Positions 46,996 through 59,868 of a stretch of DNA of 64,000 bases are shown in pieces; within the stretch, counting starts at the first letter, position 1; each line of letters opens with the position of its first letter. The translations under genes were made by a program, and so were the position numbers. The DNA is from Synaphobranchus kaupii (taxonomy: Eukaryota > Chordata > Actinopteri > Anguilliformes > Synaphobranchidae), in the NCBI GenBank assembly GCA_029718625.1, contig CM056376.1:95621705-95685704 (forward strand). The letters are read 5' to 3'. The notes under the pieces are model-generated. The model searched no databases. It saw nothing but the letters and a program-made list of their open reading frames with translations, and had not been told where the DNA came from.

Positions 46996-48488
46996 CTGAG
47001 CCACGCTATCTTCCTTCACATGCTACCCTCCCAGAATTTCGCATTATTTATCCAGCCTGTCTGACGGTGTGTTTGTTCGTTCTGTCATCTTTTTAAAAAT
47101 CTATCACAAACTGTACATCAAATGTCACATGGAAATCATGCACTTTAAATTCGTTCAATAGATTTGAAAAAAATTGCCTCCTCTCCTTCTTGTGTCTGTG
47201 TGTGCATGCAACAGAATGATTTAATGATACCTGAGGGTCAGCTAGGTGGAGTTTTGTAAGTAGGCTAATTTACAGTAATTCGGGGGTTACAGTAGACACA
47301 AGAAAATGAGCCTGGTGTCAATAAGGAAGGAAAATATTTATGCGGTCCCAAAGATATTGTGATGCTGTGCTATATGCATCAGAGGAGGACGTGTGGAACC
47401 ACGGTGGTTTACTACCGAGGGTATGTTAGATTAATATCCGATATTCAGACATTCGGCGAGGGTAAATCTTTATTTACGCCAACAAAGTTATCCAGACTCA
47501 TTGTGTCTGCCAGAAGTAAACTTACGTCTCACAGATATTATTTTTATAGCATTAGCCTACTTTCGGTTCGAAGTGTAAAGGAAAAAACTACAGCGAGACA
47601 CACGTTGAATATTTGGAATTGGGGGCGGATAGTAATTTAGGGACCGTCGTACAAGTATATAATTTGAAATTGTTGCATATTTCTATATATCACAAAAATC
47701 ATATGTCCCATGACTCATATCAACAGTTACCTAGAAAAAAAACATATATCAATAGCTCAGTACAAAAAATATATAAATCATGTTATTTATATTGAAATGC
47801 TTTCATTTAGGGAACAAATCCTGGACTATGCAGTTACCTTTCTCAACCTCTCTTTTTGGGAAATGCAGATAGCCTTGTCCCGAATATGGCTAATTTACTC
47901 GCCTACTGCTTGGATGAGTAGGCTATAGCAAAGCAGACACTTTGGAACCATCTTCTGGGAGGTGATTCTGTAAATATGTGTGTTTTAGGGGAATGGGGCA
48001 TGGAGGACTGCTTCAACATTTGCACAGTTACAGTATTTTGTGGTGCCCGACTCTGGAAAGTTCTGTCCATGACAGTGGTGCTGAATGCAAAATACTGATA
48101 GCCATTGAGCCCAACCCATGGATTTAATTTCAAATAATGTGAGAAGGATACACCTATTAAGAAGGCTAGAAAGCAAGATCAGATTTTCACAAAGCATCAT
48201 CATCATCATCATCAATATAATAATAATAATTTCCTCTGGGTACTCCGGTTTCCTCCCACAGTCCAAAAACAGGTTACGTGAATTGGAGACTAAATTGCCC
48301 ATCGGTATGTGTGTGCGAGTGAATGGTGTGTGTGCCCTATAATTAACTCCATGGCAGGATTGTTTTTTCTAAAATATAAAATGAAGCAAAAGTGACATAA
48401 ATATAAGCTCAGTGCCATTGATGAAAAGTTACATTTAATTTTAACATATGAAAGTGAATTTCACCATTATTAAAAAAAACGATAAATA
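46996..48488. other. Downstream of the deaminase gene, no gene recognised
   Basis: No clear AATAAA within 300 bp of the stop. A fragment of a common fish interspersed repeat (TCCGGTTTCCTCCCACAGTC ... AAATTGCCCATCGG) lies at about 48235-48345, next to an (ATC)n/(AATA)n tract at 48197-48232. Confidence 0.5.
48235..48345 (+). repeat. Interspersed fish repeat fragment
   Basis: TACTCCGGTTTCCTCCCACA and GAATTGGAGACTAAATTGCC are hallmark segments of a repeat found throughout teleost genomes. Its superfamily is not certain. Confidence 0.6.
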
Positions 48489-48490
48489 TA

Positions 48491-50228
48491 TAAACTCCTC
48501 AAAAAAAGTTCGGAAACGTTATTTCGGTCGATTATTCCTCCCCTTTAATAATACCCATTGGTATTGTATTTTATATCATTGGAAAGCCTGATTAGTCACC
48601 TTTACAACGAGGTACAACTTGTAAGGATCATGCATTCGTGGAATGAGCAACACAGCTAACTGTGTGGGTAGCGGCCCAAAAAAATGTGCCAAAATCCCCT
48701 GCAATATTCTTCTGTTGGTATTCACTCTCGTTTTGAGCTTCAAGTGTTGGCAGGTGTATGCCAGTCACAGGTGTGTGACTGGCACCTGATTGGCACCTAA
48801 TTGACAGCACTTGTGTGCATGGGTCCTGCAACTTTGTTGAGTTTGTGTGTGCTCCAAGCATAAACATGCCACGTTTGTCCCTTCAGGATAAGGCCCGTGC
48901 AATAGGGCAAGTGGAAGCTGGTGTTCCGGTACGCAGAGTGGCAGCATTGTTTGGTGTCAGCCCTGGTACCATTTCCAAACTTAGGACCAAGTTCCGTGAG
49001 ACTGCTGAAGTCAAAGACAGACCACGAAGTCCCAGGAAGACAACACCCCAAGAAGACCGGTTCCTCACCCTTGCTTCACTGAGGAACCGTAGGCTTTCTT
49101 CCAGCGATTTACAGGCAAGATTTGCACAACGGTACCACAGACAGATCTCTGATCAGACGGTGAGGAACAGACTGCACATGGCCGGTCTTCGTGCTTATAA
49201 GGCTGCCAGGAAGCCTGCAATGACTACCCTTCACCGTCAGGCCCGTTTGCGCTGGTGTTGACAGCACCGACAGTGGAACCTAAGAATGTGGGGCAACGTC
49301 ATGTTCAGTGATGAATCAAGGTTCTGTCTGCGGAAGCTGGATGGCAGGATCAAAGTATGGAGACGGCGTGGAGAATACTATGCAGATTGCTGCACAGATC
49401 GCGTGACACCTTTCAATGGGGGCAGTGTTATGGTGTGGGGCGGTATCTCTCTCACAGGCAAAACAGAACTTGTCATCATTGAAGGCAATCTCAATGCAGT
49501 GAGATATCGGAATGAGATTCTGCAGCCAGTGGCGATCCCATATCTCCAGAATCTGGGACCTAACTCCATCCTCCAGGATGACAACACTCGCCCCCACAGA
49601 GCCAGGATCATCACAGAGTACCTCCAGAATTTGGGAGTGGAGAAGATGGAATGGTCTGCCGTGAGTCCAGACCTCAACCCAATTGAACATCTGTGGGAAC
49701 AGCTTGGGCGTGCTGTACGTGCCAGAGTGACCAACGCAACCATGTTGGCTGACTTGCGGCAAATCCTGGTTGAGGAATGGGATGCCATCCCACAGCAGTG
49801 TGTGACCAGGCTGGTGACCAGCATGAGGAGGAGGTGCCAAGCTGTTGTGACTGCGTATGGATCTTCCACACGCTACTGAGGTCCCTGACAGTGTAAAATG
49901 AATAAAGTGTAAAAATGGCCAATATGTGTTGTTTTTTCCTTATTACTGTGGGAGAGTGCAATCATCCAATCCACCAAGCAACTCAAAACAAGAGTGAATA
50001 CCAACAGAAGAATATTGCAGGGGATTTTGGCAAATTTTTTTGGGCCGCTACCCACACGGTTAGCTGTGTTGCTCATTCCACGAATGCATGATCCTTACAA
50101 GTTGTACCTCGTTGTAAAGGTGACTAATCAGGCTTTCCAGCGATATAAAATACAATACCAATTGGTATTATTAAAGGGGAGGAATAATCGACCGAAATAA
50201 CGTTTCCGAACTTTTTTTGAGGAGTTTA
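48491..50228 (+). mobile_element. Tc1/mariner transposon with long (about 248 bp) terminal inverted repeats
   Basis: The ends are TAAACTCCTCAAAAAAAGTT and its inverse, in TA-rich flanks. The left repeat is 48491-48738 and the right is 49981-50228; they differ at only a few positions across their length. The interior carries one transposase gene with a single stop. AATAAA at about 49898. Confidence 0.93.
48866..49879 (+). pseudogene. Tc1 transposase with one in-frame stop
   Basis: Starts MPRLSLQDKARAIGQVEAG and runs 338 codons. The N-terminal paired helix-turn-helix region spans about residues 1-115. The catalytic segments are MFSDESRF, LQDDNTRPH and PDLNPIEHLW, with 34 residues between the second Asp and the Glu (DD34E). 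A TGA at 49259-49261 interrupts the linker between the DNA-binding and catalytic domains; the reading frame continues unchanged after it. A CpG transition of an arginine codon would explain it. The rest appears intact, so inactivation looks recent. Confidence 0.9.
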
Positions 50229-50232
50229 TATA

Positions 50233-51825
50233 TGAATAACACCAAGTGAGATTTGAGAATTTGAGATGTTAATGTATAATAACAGGAAGTTATGCCGTTT
50301 TGACGTTTCCACCTTTTGTAGTTAAGCATTTGTTCGACGGACCCTAGATTTCCCGTTTGCCGAAGTCATTCTGTGAAATACGCCCACAGACTGAAAGCAA
50401 AAGCATGTTTTTCGGCGTTGAAGACAGGCTGGTAAGATGAAATTCTTTCACAAAGATGCATATATTAACATTGAAAGTATGGTAGCCTACTCGTGAAATG
50501 TACGTTGCTTTTGGAGATTGGTAGGTTTCTGACGTTCTATATATATATATATGTGTGTGTTTTTTTACCTAATACATGTGCTTGTTGCTGAGTGAAGGGA
50601 GATATGATCGGTTTACCTCCTACTATTAGCCTAGCTACCACAATACAGTTTGTTGTCATTAGGCAGGGTTGCAAAGTTATGCTGCATGAATATTATATGC
50701 AATCAGAGCCATAATTTTCTATCAATTACAATTCTTTGGATGTAATTGGCTCCTGTGTAGGCTATGCGTGTATTTTGGCACGCGACGAATTATTGTTGTT
50801 TTTCCTGTCTGGGGAATTCAGGGGGAATTCTGCTTCTAATTTTCCATTCTAATCGCCTACAGACGAGTCAGATGTCGCGCTCATTAAGTTAATTATGTTA
50901 CCTGCCTAAAAAAAGAATTCGCTTATTCTTTTGTTAAAGACATTTGTTAAAGTTGTGGGCTACTTGAAACTTACTACTGTAATCTTCCAAAATGTATGGA
51001 GGACATTGCATAAATAGATGGGTCTACGGCAGCTGGGGCTTTAAAATTTGGTAATAAAGAAAAATGGAGACGGATAAATTCCATTTGTCTGCCCTGTTTC
51101 TCTTTAAGTAATGTTGGGTATCGGTAAAGTACGGGGATTATGGGACGTTTACCTAAGCATATTGGTGGCAGTAGAATCATTTAGCAATGATTAAAGTGTC
51201 AGCACCAGATATTACAAAACATCAAATACACCAGCCAAATGGAAAAAATTGTCCCATTTTATGATTCACAACATTAAAAACTTTTTATTGAAATGAAGGC
51301 AAGAAATAAAACTGAACAGATCTAATGATTTTACTTTTTGTGCCCCGCCTCCTTTTTTCCACAATCTCTGAATGATCACTACGTCATATATTGTGACGTT
51401 GGCGGTGTAGGAAGTGAGACTGTCAATTTAGCATTGTCAGCTGCGGGTGACCACTGAAGGTAGCTAAAATGATGAACGTAACAACTTTAGTTAGTTACAA
51501 ACCCGTACACAAATGGCTTAAAGATCGAAATTTGTCCAAGAAATTGAACAATTCTGTTCGGATGAAAAGGGCGGACTGCGACGCCCCGGTAGCGTACATG
51601 CAGTAAACGCCAGCTGCAGGCGAGTTAACGACATTAGCCATCGTGTAGGACTCGTATAGTAACTGGCCATAGAAACGGACACCCCCTTGTCACTTTTCTT
51701 GTACGTTACGTTAGCTCGCATTTGTTCTTCATCATTAACATGGGTTTATGGAGTAATACTCACATAGGCATTACGCGAGCTGGCATTGTATAGCAGCGTT
51801 GTGTTGATGGCTGGTTGTGTCCGAT
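50233..51825. other. Intergenic; possible promoter-like segments, no gene proven
   Basis: A mini-ORF MFFGVEDRL at 50406-50432 is directly followed by a GTAAGA donor. A GC-richer segment near 51340-51470 with CCCCGCCTCC and GTGACGTTGGC could be a promoter. No downstream exons were found for either. Confidence 0.3.
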
Positions 51826-52362
51826 TTCAGAACCAGTGTTAATTTTGTCAACCCGAAAAAAAAAAAAAACATTTTAGTCAATGGTATTTTTTTTCATGAA
51901 TACGAGAAAATGTTATATGAGGAAATTGATTTTAGAAATTAAAAACGGTGACTAAATCCCTTCTTAATATTGCTGACAAAAAATATATAACGAAAAAGAA
52001 TTTTAGAATATAAAAACTGTGACTAAATCTGTTTTTTATAATCGTTGATGGAAAAGAACAAGATTTAAACATATATTCAAAAATAAAAACGTGACCAAAT
52101 CTGTTTATGTTATCGTTTAAGTAAAACTAGATAAATAAAAATAAAAACAGTAACGAAATCTAATATTTATTAGACCTCAAAAGAGAGAGGCGACGCCAAT
52201 TGACGAATATGCATTCTCGTCATTGATTGGATTCATTTAAACTTCTCTTTCTGCCTACATGGGTAACATCCTGTTATTTCAAAAAATTTTCAAATTTAAA
52301 AAAGCAAAGCAACTAACGTGAGGGGGTGACAGATAATAGCCTACTAGCATAGGCCTACTAGT

Positions 52363-52560
52363 ATGTCAAAAGTTGGAAGGAAGAAAAGGATGGATATATG
52401 GACTCACTTCATATACAATGAGAGGGAACGGAAACCCGAATGTAGGCTACTGTTGTTGTAGCGGGAGAAGAAATATGCGATCATAAACCAAGTGTGAAAA
52501 ACACCACGAATATGAAGAGGCACTTAAAGTTAGGCTACATCACGCAGATATTTATGCCAA
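52363..52560 (+). pseudogene. hAT transposase N-terminus (BED zinc finger), broken
   Basis: Starts MSKVGRKKRMDIWTHFIYNE, a typical BED-finger opening (WTHF), and continues in another frame as NTTNMKRHLK, the distal His part of the finger. A frameshift and stop lie between them (about 52440-52465), so it is dead. Confidence 0.65.
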
Positions 52561-53479
52561 GGTAATTTTACAAAAAGCTTGCAATCTACAAAAAAAAAAC
52601 GCAGGCCTACTATTTGGCATCTGTCATAATGCATCATTCCGGGGGTGGGTAGAGATCTATTTCTATTAGGCCTAACTCTGGGCGCGACATTGTCGGAATA
52701 TCTGCCGGCCATGCAATATTTGTATGTTTAATGTTCATAGTGACGTCGGCTTTAGACTGTAGGCTACTGTAGCATAGCGCAAATTATTGGATTCATATCG
52801 GAATAAGGAATAGGGGTCTATAAAGCCAACGTTTGGTTTTGTTAGATATTATCTGATATGACATAGTAAAGTTCCCTGATGTGGAGGTGAGTCTGGATTT
52901 GCGAGCTAAACAGGAGTTCAGCTCCATTACTCAGGGGATGGAGTTACTGCTTTTATTCCCCAAACCGATGGCCAGAGTTTAGGGCATGGTTCTAAGTCTT
53001 GTATTAGGCGTATTTATTCATTGTTTTGTGAAGTATTGTGTACGTCATTGTTTATTGTCTAGTCGACATCACTAACATGTTCAATAGGCCTACATTTGAA
53101 ATTTCAGTTTGCATTTGAACTTTATTTTTGCACAGTATCCCACCTGCTGTTTCACTCAACACATTATAAATTAATTTCAAGATATGATAGTGATTGGTAT
53201 GGAAGACCAAATGTGACAGAATTGACACAATTTATTTATTTCAAAATTAATTTATTTATACAATTTATTATACAATTAATTTATAATTTCAGGGAAATAT
53301 AGGGCCTACTATAATTGGGACTTGAACTACTACCACTAGGGGGCGACCGTGGATAGGGTAAGCGTATGGAGCTCAATAACTGACAAAATAATTTGAATTT
53401 AGTATATTTGAATTATATACGTGTGACTTCATAAACTTGAATTTTTTTGTACTGTATTTCATAAATTTGCATTTAAACA

Positions 53480-53815
53480 AAGATTGAAATTCAAATTTCT
53501 GAAATTCAGATTTTAAAAATTCAGATCCATAAATACAAATCTCTCGGATTCAAATTTCTGAAATTCAGATTTTAAAAATTCAGATCCATAAATACAAATC
53601 TCTGATTCACATTTCTGAAATTCAGGTTTTAAAAATTCAGATCCATAAATACAAATCTCTCGGATTCAAATTTCTGAAATTCAGATTTTAAAAATTCAGA
53701 TCCATAAATACAAATCTCTGATTCACATTTCTGAAATTCAGGTTTTAAAAATTCAGATCCATAAATACAAAGCTCTCTAATTCAAAGTTCTAAAATTCAG
53801 ATTGAAATTCAGATT
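53480..53815. repeat. Minisatellite, about 59-bp units, left arm
   Basis: About five or six units built on GATTCAAATTTCTGAAATTC and TTCAGATCCATAAATACAAA. The inverted counterpart is at 58880-59130. Confidence 0.9.
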
Positions 53816-54108
53816 TTATGTTAACTAGGCCAAACGTGAAGCATCCGGGCTTCCCAGGAAAAGTAGAAGCGTTCGGAACTGTCAAACTCGCATTTAGCCA
53901 ATCACAGAGCTGCTAGACTTCAGCTAGCGGCGGCAAGTGCAGCAACGCTGTTATTCACGCCGTGGTGCAGATGACGAGCCGTAACGTTAACGAGGTAATT
54001 ATATAGTTATATAGCCTACGTTAGTTATATACAGGGTTGATAAACACTCAAAGCGCTGTATTGCTACTAGTGTGATATATTTTGCGTTATTAACAGATAG
54101 CCGTACAT

Positions 54109-54197
54109 ACTTAAACTGGGAGAGAAGTAACTGATATACGTAAACTTGGAGAGAGGGAACTGATATGTACTTAAACTTGGAGAGAGGGAACTGTACT
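54109..54197. repeat. AACTGGGAGAG tandem repeat, left part
   Basis: Short units of TTAAACTTGGAGAGAGGGAA with AACTGATATACG. The array is split by the TTAA element and continues at 55171-55384. Confidence 0.8.
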
Positions 54198-54200
54198 TAA

Positions 54201-55167
54201 AGGGTAAGTTCGCTATTTTGGACCTTGGACCCTATTTGCGGTCCGTCTTCCATGAACCTGACCCATGAAGTCCATTTTTTCGCTGATCGGTCCAGTATTG
54301 AGTTCGCTACATATTTCCTGTAGGCTCTCACTGGGCTACAATAGAAGTCAACGGGGCAATTAGAAATGTTCGATAAATGTGCTTTCATGTACAATAAATG
54401 AGACGGGAAGCTCAGGGTGTATTGTTACCGGTCTCAGTATGCTCTCCTGTGAAATGTATCTCAATCCGAACATTTTTACGTGCTTGGCATGGCTTGGAAG
54501 TAAGCATTTCTCTGTTGCTTGTTTTCGCTGCTCCCGCGGAGTACTATGTGTCGGGGGTAGGGGAGCGGGAAGGTGTGCCGGCCGTTTACGAGACTATCTA
54601 GTTGAGCAGTCTGCGTTTGTTTACCTGCAGCAACGTAGGCTACAATTTCCACAAAAAAACTTGGATGATGGATGACTATAATGATTACGAAGACGAAGAA
54701 TTCGATTTTGACTTTGACGTTACTGGCTACAGATTTGAGCCAGAATACACGGACACGGAACTACAAGAGATGGATGATAAGAGAGCAAGAGAAGAGAGAG
54801 AGGCTGAAGTTGCGCAGGTAATGTTATCCGAAGTCAGTGCGAGGTAGTGCGGTCGGAGAAATAGTTCTGTTTCAAATGGAACTGTTGTTTCAACGTTCGG
54901 TTTGCGTTTGCGATAGCCTACATTTCACAGGAGAGCATACTGAGACCGTAAGAATACACACTGAGCTATAAAAGCACATTTATCGTTGTTTTTCCATAAC
55001 ATTTCTAATTGCCCCGTTGACTTCTATTGTAGCCCAGTGAGAGCCTACAGGAAATCTGTAGCGAACTCAATACTGGACCGATCAGCGAAAAAATGGACTT
55101 CATGGGTCAGGTTCATGGAAGACGGACTGCAAATAGGGTCCAAGGTCCAAAATAGCGAACTTACCCT
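54201..55167 (+). mobile_element. TTAA-flanked DNA element, copy B
   Basis: TTAA at 54197-54200 and 55168-55171; inverted ends begin AGGGTAAGTTCGCTATTTTG. It is the same family as 16131-17253 and inserted into the AACTGGGAGAG tandem array. It holds a 51-codon exon with an intact frame. Confidence 0.85.
54665..54817 (+). CDS. Acidic exon carried by TTAA element, intact (51 aa)
   Basis: Starts MMDDYNDYEDEEFDFDF, continues with VTGYRFEPEYTDTELQEMDD and a Lys/Arg/Glu-rich helix ending VAQ at a CAG/GTAATG donor (phase 0). It looks like the first coding exon of a longer protein whose other exons are missing. From memory, acidic FEPEYT segments occur at the N-terminus of fish proteins with a P2X7-tail-like zinc domain that travel with transposons; I cannot confirm that here. 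Two copies exist in this window and only this one keeps its frame. Confidence 0.45.
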
Positions 55168-55170
55168 TTA

Positions 55171-55384
55171 AACTGGGAAAGTAATAACTGATATACGTAA
55201 ACTGAGAGAGGGAACTGATGTACTTAAACTGGGAGAGAAGTAACTGATATATTTAAACCTGGAGAGAGGGAACTGATATGTATTGAAACTGGGAGAGAGA
55301 ACTGTACTTAAACTGGGAAAGAAGTAACATACGTATATATATTTAAACTGGGAGAGAGGGAACTGTACTTAGACTGGGAGAGGC
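55171..55384. repeat. AACTGGGAGAG tandem repeat, right part
   Basis: Units of about 36-40 bp; continuation of 54109-54197. Confidence 0.8.
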
Positions 55385-56179
55385 TGTATATAACTAACGT
55401 ACCTATATAACTATATACTTACCTGGTCCGTGTAACGTTTATCAATTTGATTTCCTGATACATCACAAATTGAAAAATTGACAATTGGATTCAATATTTC
55501 AAACCCCAAATTGGATTATAACATTCAAACTCGTTTTTCTAATTTTTTGATTTACCGTTTGTCTTTTGAAAGTTGAAAATTATTCAACATTATTGGCGTG
55601 GGTGGGTAAATCGGGGTAGTTTCTAATATCAACGATCAATGGACGGACTCAACCATGACCGTTGGGTAGCGCTAACAAAGACTTCTTTCTTATTAGTCGC
55701 TGGCTTAGCCTTTTACCTTGACGTTCAGGGTGCATAAGTGCCAAACATAAGACTACTGAGAGGAGCACATCTTACTCGAAGCTGGCAAATGATCTAGCAG
55801 CTGATAAGCCGGTGGTGGTAAATGAGAAGCCCTCTATTGATTCGCCGAGGCTGGTAGCCTAGCTCATGTGCCTGGCTTAGCAACCCACTGGATTTGCATT
55901 TTGCAACTGACCTGGCTGGTCACTGGCATTCCTAGGCTGGTCACTCGCGTACCTAGCATGGCAACCCACTGGATTGACGATTTATTTATGTTTTACAATT
56001 TCTGAATTAGGCTAATTTATCATCTCTCTTCCATTTGCAGTTTGAGTCTGCAGCTATCCACGAGGCAACAGTCGTTCAATTCAAGCAAAGGACTTAGGAA
56101 ATCATTAACCTCATTAACTTTGGCCCACCAGAAGCCATTTTCACCTATTTGCTAGGCTACTTGTCTTATTTAGCCCAAG

Positions 56180-57145
56180 GGCTCTATTTTCAAACCAGCG
56201 CAAGAGGACGGTATAGTCAAACGCAAGCTTGTTGACAGCATCAACGTCTTAAAACTGGCGCTATGGCGTTTCTCAGCAATACCGCTAGGATCAACAAATT
56301 CTCAACATAACATCCTTTCGCTTGCGCTGCAGTGGGATGGGTGGCGCTGTCTGGGGCGTGTTCTAAAATACTTTCGGCTCAGTGACAATTTGAACCAACG
56401 AAAACCCATTGCGTTATGATCAGCTGGAACCACCTCTTAGCGGGAACGCAATAGACTCTGGCAATTTGGCAACTTATTCGTCATGTAGTTCTATGTAGTG
56501 TCTATAGGTGATGCCAACATTACACTTCCATTTAATGAACAAATAGCCTATAATTATTATTAATTAATTAATTTTAATTTAAACTACTAGAATAAAACAG
56601 GACAGCTTACAAGAAACTTGCAATCATGTAGGCCAATAGCCTATAATATATAAATTACACATTGACACAGTTGAATCATAAGCCTACCATTTGAATCATA
56701 ATTATGCCTACATCACCCAATGTAGGCTAATTAATGCATTCGCCACCTCCTCCCGTGCCTTCCGAACTTCTGGGAGACGAGGTGGTGTGGATTGTGATCC
56801 ATAAATTACTACAGTCCTAGCCTGTACTTCTGTTGCAAGTATGTCTGATTCCTGTGCGGAAAATCGCTCTTGTCGTTGACGGTCCAGTGCGTTTGGGTTG
56901 CTCATTATGAAATTGCATGGAGCGATTGCGTTCCAACTGGATTTTTTTTAAAGCATGAGAACAACAATTTGATTGGCTACCATAGAGACACACCTTGGAC
57001 ATTTAAACCCAGCCTTTTAGCAATAAGGTGCGCCAAGATTGCCGTCATGAAATTACCTAATTTCTCGCCGACACGCCCTCAGAGCGATACCGCCAAGTGA
57101 TTACTCTTGCGTTCACCATTGCGTTTGGTTTATTAAAATAGAGCC
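56180..57145. mobile_element. GGCTCTATTTT-ended element, non-autonomous
   Basis: Ends GGCTCTATTTTCAAAC and AAAATAGAGCC with the direct repeat CCAAG on both sides (56175-56179 and 57146-57150). The termini resemble those of the GGGCCCTATCTT family at 7-11 kb, so the families may be related. No coding region recognised. Confidence 0.65.
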
Positions 57146-57639
57146 CCAAGTGTCATATCTCAAAAACGATTTACTGCAGCACATCCATGTTTTAAACTTC
57201 GAATTGAAGAAGAGGCCTATAGCCTACCATCAGACATTTGCAGCGGAATACATTTGTCACAATAAGCCTATATGTAGCCTAGGCATAAAAATACGTAGCC
57301 TATTGTGTGTAGGCTATAGGCTCTATAGCATTTGAATAGGCCTACGTTAAAAGGTAGGCTATGTTTTTACATCCACAGCAATGTAGGCTATTACAGCCAC
57401 ACGTGTGATAGGTGGTCACTGTGGAAATGTCAACTTCATTGGACATTGGCGAACTATAACCGAAAGTTTGTTTATAGCCTACAACTTTTCAATAATATCA
57501 GGTAGGCCTAGCCTATTATTGTTCCTATATGGGAAAATAATTTTTGATGTAGACTAAAAACGGTGGGTTTTATGCATTTTATTGTCTGTGGCTGTGCCAA
57601 GATGAAGGTTACAGAACTTTTGGGGTTTAACCTGTAATT

Positions 57640-57730
57640 TATAATTTCAGAGAAATATGAATAGGCCTACTGTAATTGGGATGTCGATGACTACCACTAG
57701 AGGGCCACCGTGGATAAGAGATCCACAACT
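57640..57730 (+). repeat. Third copy of the hAT-internal repeat segment
   Basis: ATAATTTCAGAGAAATATG through CCACCGTGGATAAG matches 53280-53360 directly and 61790-61890 in reverse. Confidence 0.7.
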
Positions 57731-58879
57731 GGCTTGTCAAAGTAAAAATATTTAGCCTACCTACATGTCATTTTACCCCATTAAAAATAAAAACCATAGC
57801 TCCTAATTGATTAATTACAGTCCACTGGTTTTATTGCCACGTTAAAAATCTGTTTAAATATTTGAATGATGAAGCAAAACCGATCGAGCATTAAACTTTA
57901 TGATATCTAGGTAGCCCAGTGGAATTCCTGCTTAGGCTATACCCTGCGATCTCGGTCGGAATCCAACATGGGGCAGAACTATTTAACTTTTGGACAGGAA
58001 CAATCCTACTATTCAGTGCTGAGAATGTAGGCAGTAGCCTTTTAGACATTGTGTCATTGGATGAGCTTTCAGATTTACCCAATTCCTCTACTGCTGTAGG
58101 CTAGCCTCGATACATTTGGGCTAAACACTGATGCTGTTAGTGTTGCTGTTGACTGACATCTGCACAATTACTCGCATAGCCTATGGTTTATTTACTATCA
58201 TTACATTTGCCATTTTTAGACAAATGTTTTGTGAGTTGGTTGGTGTTTGTTTTTTATTGTGTTTGTACGTGAGTGACCAGACTAGAAATGCCAGTGACCA
58301 GCCAAGTCAGTTGCAAATCCAGTGGGTTGCTAAGCCAGGCACATGAGTTACCTTGGCAAATCAATTTGAGATAGCCTATATGCATCAGGTAATCAAATTG
58401 AAAAACGTTACACGGACCAGGTATATAGTTATATACGTTAGTTAGCTATATACAGGGTTGATAAACACTCAAAACGCTGTATTCTACTAGTGTGACTATT
58501 TTGCGTTAGCTAATGTTCTCTACCTACGCCAGCCTTAGGCAATGTTTGCTTGCTGTCAATGGTTAGCTACAGTGGTCGAATTGTAAAATGTTTTCCGCAG
58601 GCAGGTAGCTACATCCGATCTTTAGCTAACGCAAAATATATCACACTAGTAGCAATATCAACCCTGTATATAACTAACGTAGGCTATATAACTATATAAT
58701 TACCTCGTTAACGTTACGGCTCGTCATCTGCACCACGGCGTGAATAACAGCGTTGCTGCACTTGCCGCCGCTAGCTGAAGTCTAGCAGCTCTGTGATTGG
58801 CTAAATGCGAGTTCGACAGTTCCGAACGCTTCTACTTTTCCTGGGAAGCCCGGATGCTTCACCTTTGGCCTAGTTAACA

Positions 58880-59130
58880 TAAAATCTGAATTTTAGAACT
58901 TTGAATTAGAGAGCTTTGTATTTATGGATCTGAATTTTTAAAACCTGAATTTCTGAAATGTGAATCAGAGATTTGTATTTATGGATCTGAATTTTTAAAA
59001 TCTGAATTTCAGAAATTTGAATCCGAGAGATTTGTATTTATCGATCTGAATTTTTAAAACCTGAATTTCAGAAATTTTAATCCAAGAGATTTGTATTTAT
59101 GGATCTGAATTTTTAAAATCTGAATTTCAA
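58880..59130. repeat. Minisatellite, about 59-bp units, right arm (inverted)
   Basis: Reverse complement of the 53480-53815 array; four to five units. Confidence 0.9.
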
Positions 59131-59868
59131 TCTTTGTTTAAATGCAAATTTTGAAATACAGCACAAAAAAATTAAAGTTTATGAAAGGTCACACGTATAT
59201 AATTAAAATATACTAAATTCAAATACTTTTGTCAGTTATTGAGCTCCATATAAGCGTAACTGACAAGGAGTAATGCAAACGCAAACCCATAGTTTTCTTA
59301 TTCCAGGTGCGACATCGCATTCCGTAGAAATATAGCCCAGCTATAATTACAAAATGAGCTGGAATTTTTCGAGAAAATTGCAAGTATTCCACGTGGCTTT
59401 TTATATGTTTAGATATAACTACCTTCACTTTTCTTACCAACTCGTAGCCAACATTTAAAAGTTTATACTTTACTGCCTTTACCATAGCTTGTATCATAAT
59501 CCCCACTGGGCACTAGACGTCTATTAGATTATCCAAGGAGCCGCTAAATCAGATCAAAGCATCTAAGATATCTTTAACTTGTTTTTTAGCCCAGCTAAAA
59601 TGCGTCTGCAATATAGACGTGCCATATAACACATTTTATTTCATAAGTTTCATACGTGATTCAGTTGCAAATTCAAAGACAAACAACATGGAAATGGATT
59701 AATGTTGTGGATGCATTTCTCAAAAGTTATTGCTTTGGCAAGCGAAATCCGGTCTACGTAGACGCAATTTCACTGCATGTAATGTTTCACTTAAAATGTC
59801 AAAACATTTTGACTATTTGTTGCCACAAGAAGTTTGGGCAAACAACAAGGCATGTGTTTCTATCCTAG

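Larger units (their letters stand above)
53365..59250. mobile_element. Foldback element, 5.9 kb, nested in the hAT
   Basis: Ends TATGGAGCTCAATAACTGAC and GTCAGTTATTGAGCTCCATA, flanked by the direct repeat TAAGCG (53359-53364 and 59251-59256). Arms 53365-54100 and 58620-59250 are inverted repeats, each with a minisatellite of about 59-bp units. Secondary inverted matches continue inward (55385-55465 with 58380-58440, and 55900-55975 with 58268-58345). No transposase recognised, so the superfamily is unknown. Confidence 0.75.

Noticed and set aside
50406..50438. Mini first exon MFFGVEDRL followed by a donor
   Set aside because: Too short to support and no matching second exon was found before the hAT insertion.
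53480..53815. CRISPR-like or satellite array
   Set aside because: Head-to-tail units without unique spacers, mirrored at 58880-59130 as the arms of a foldback element.
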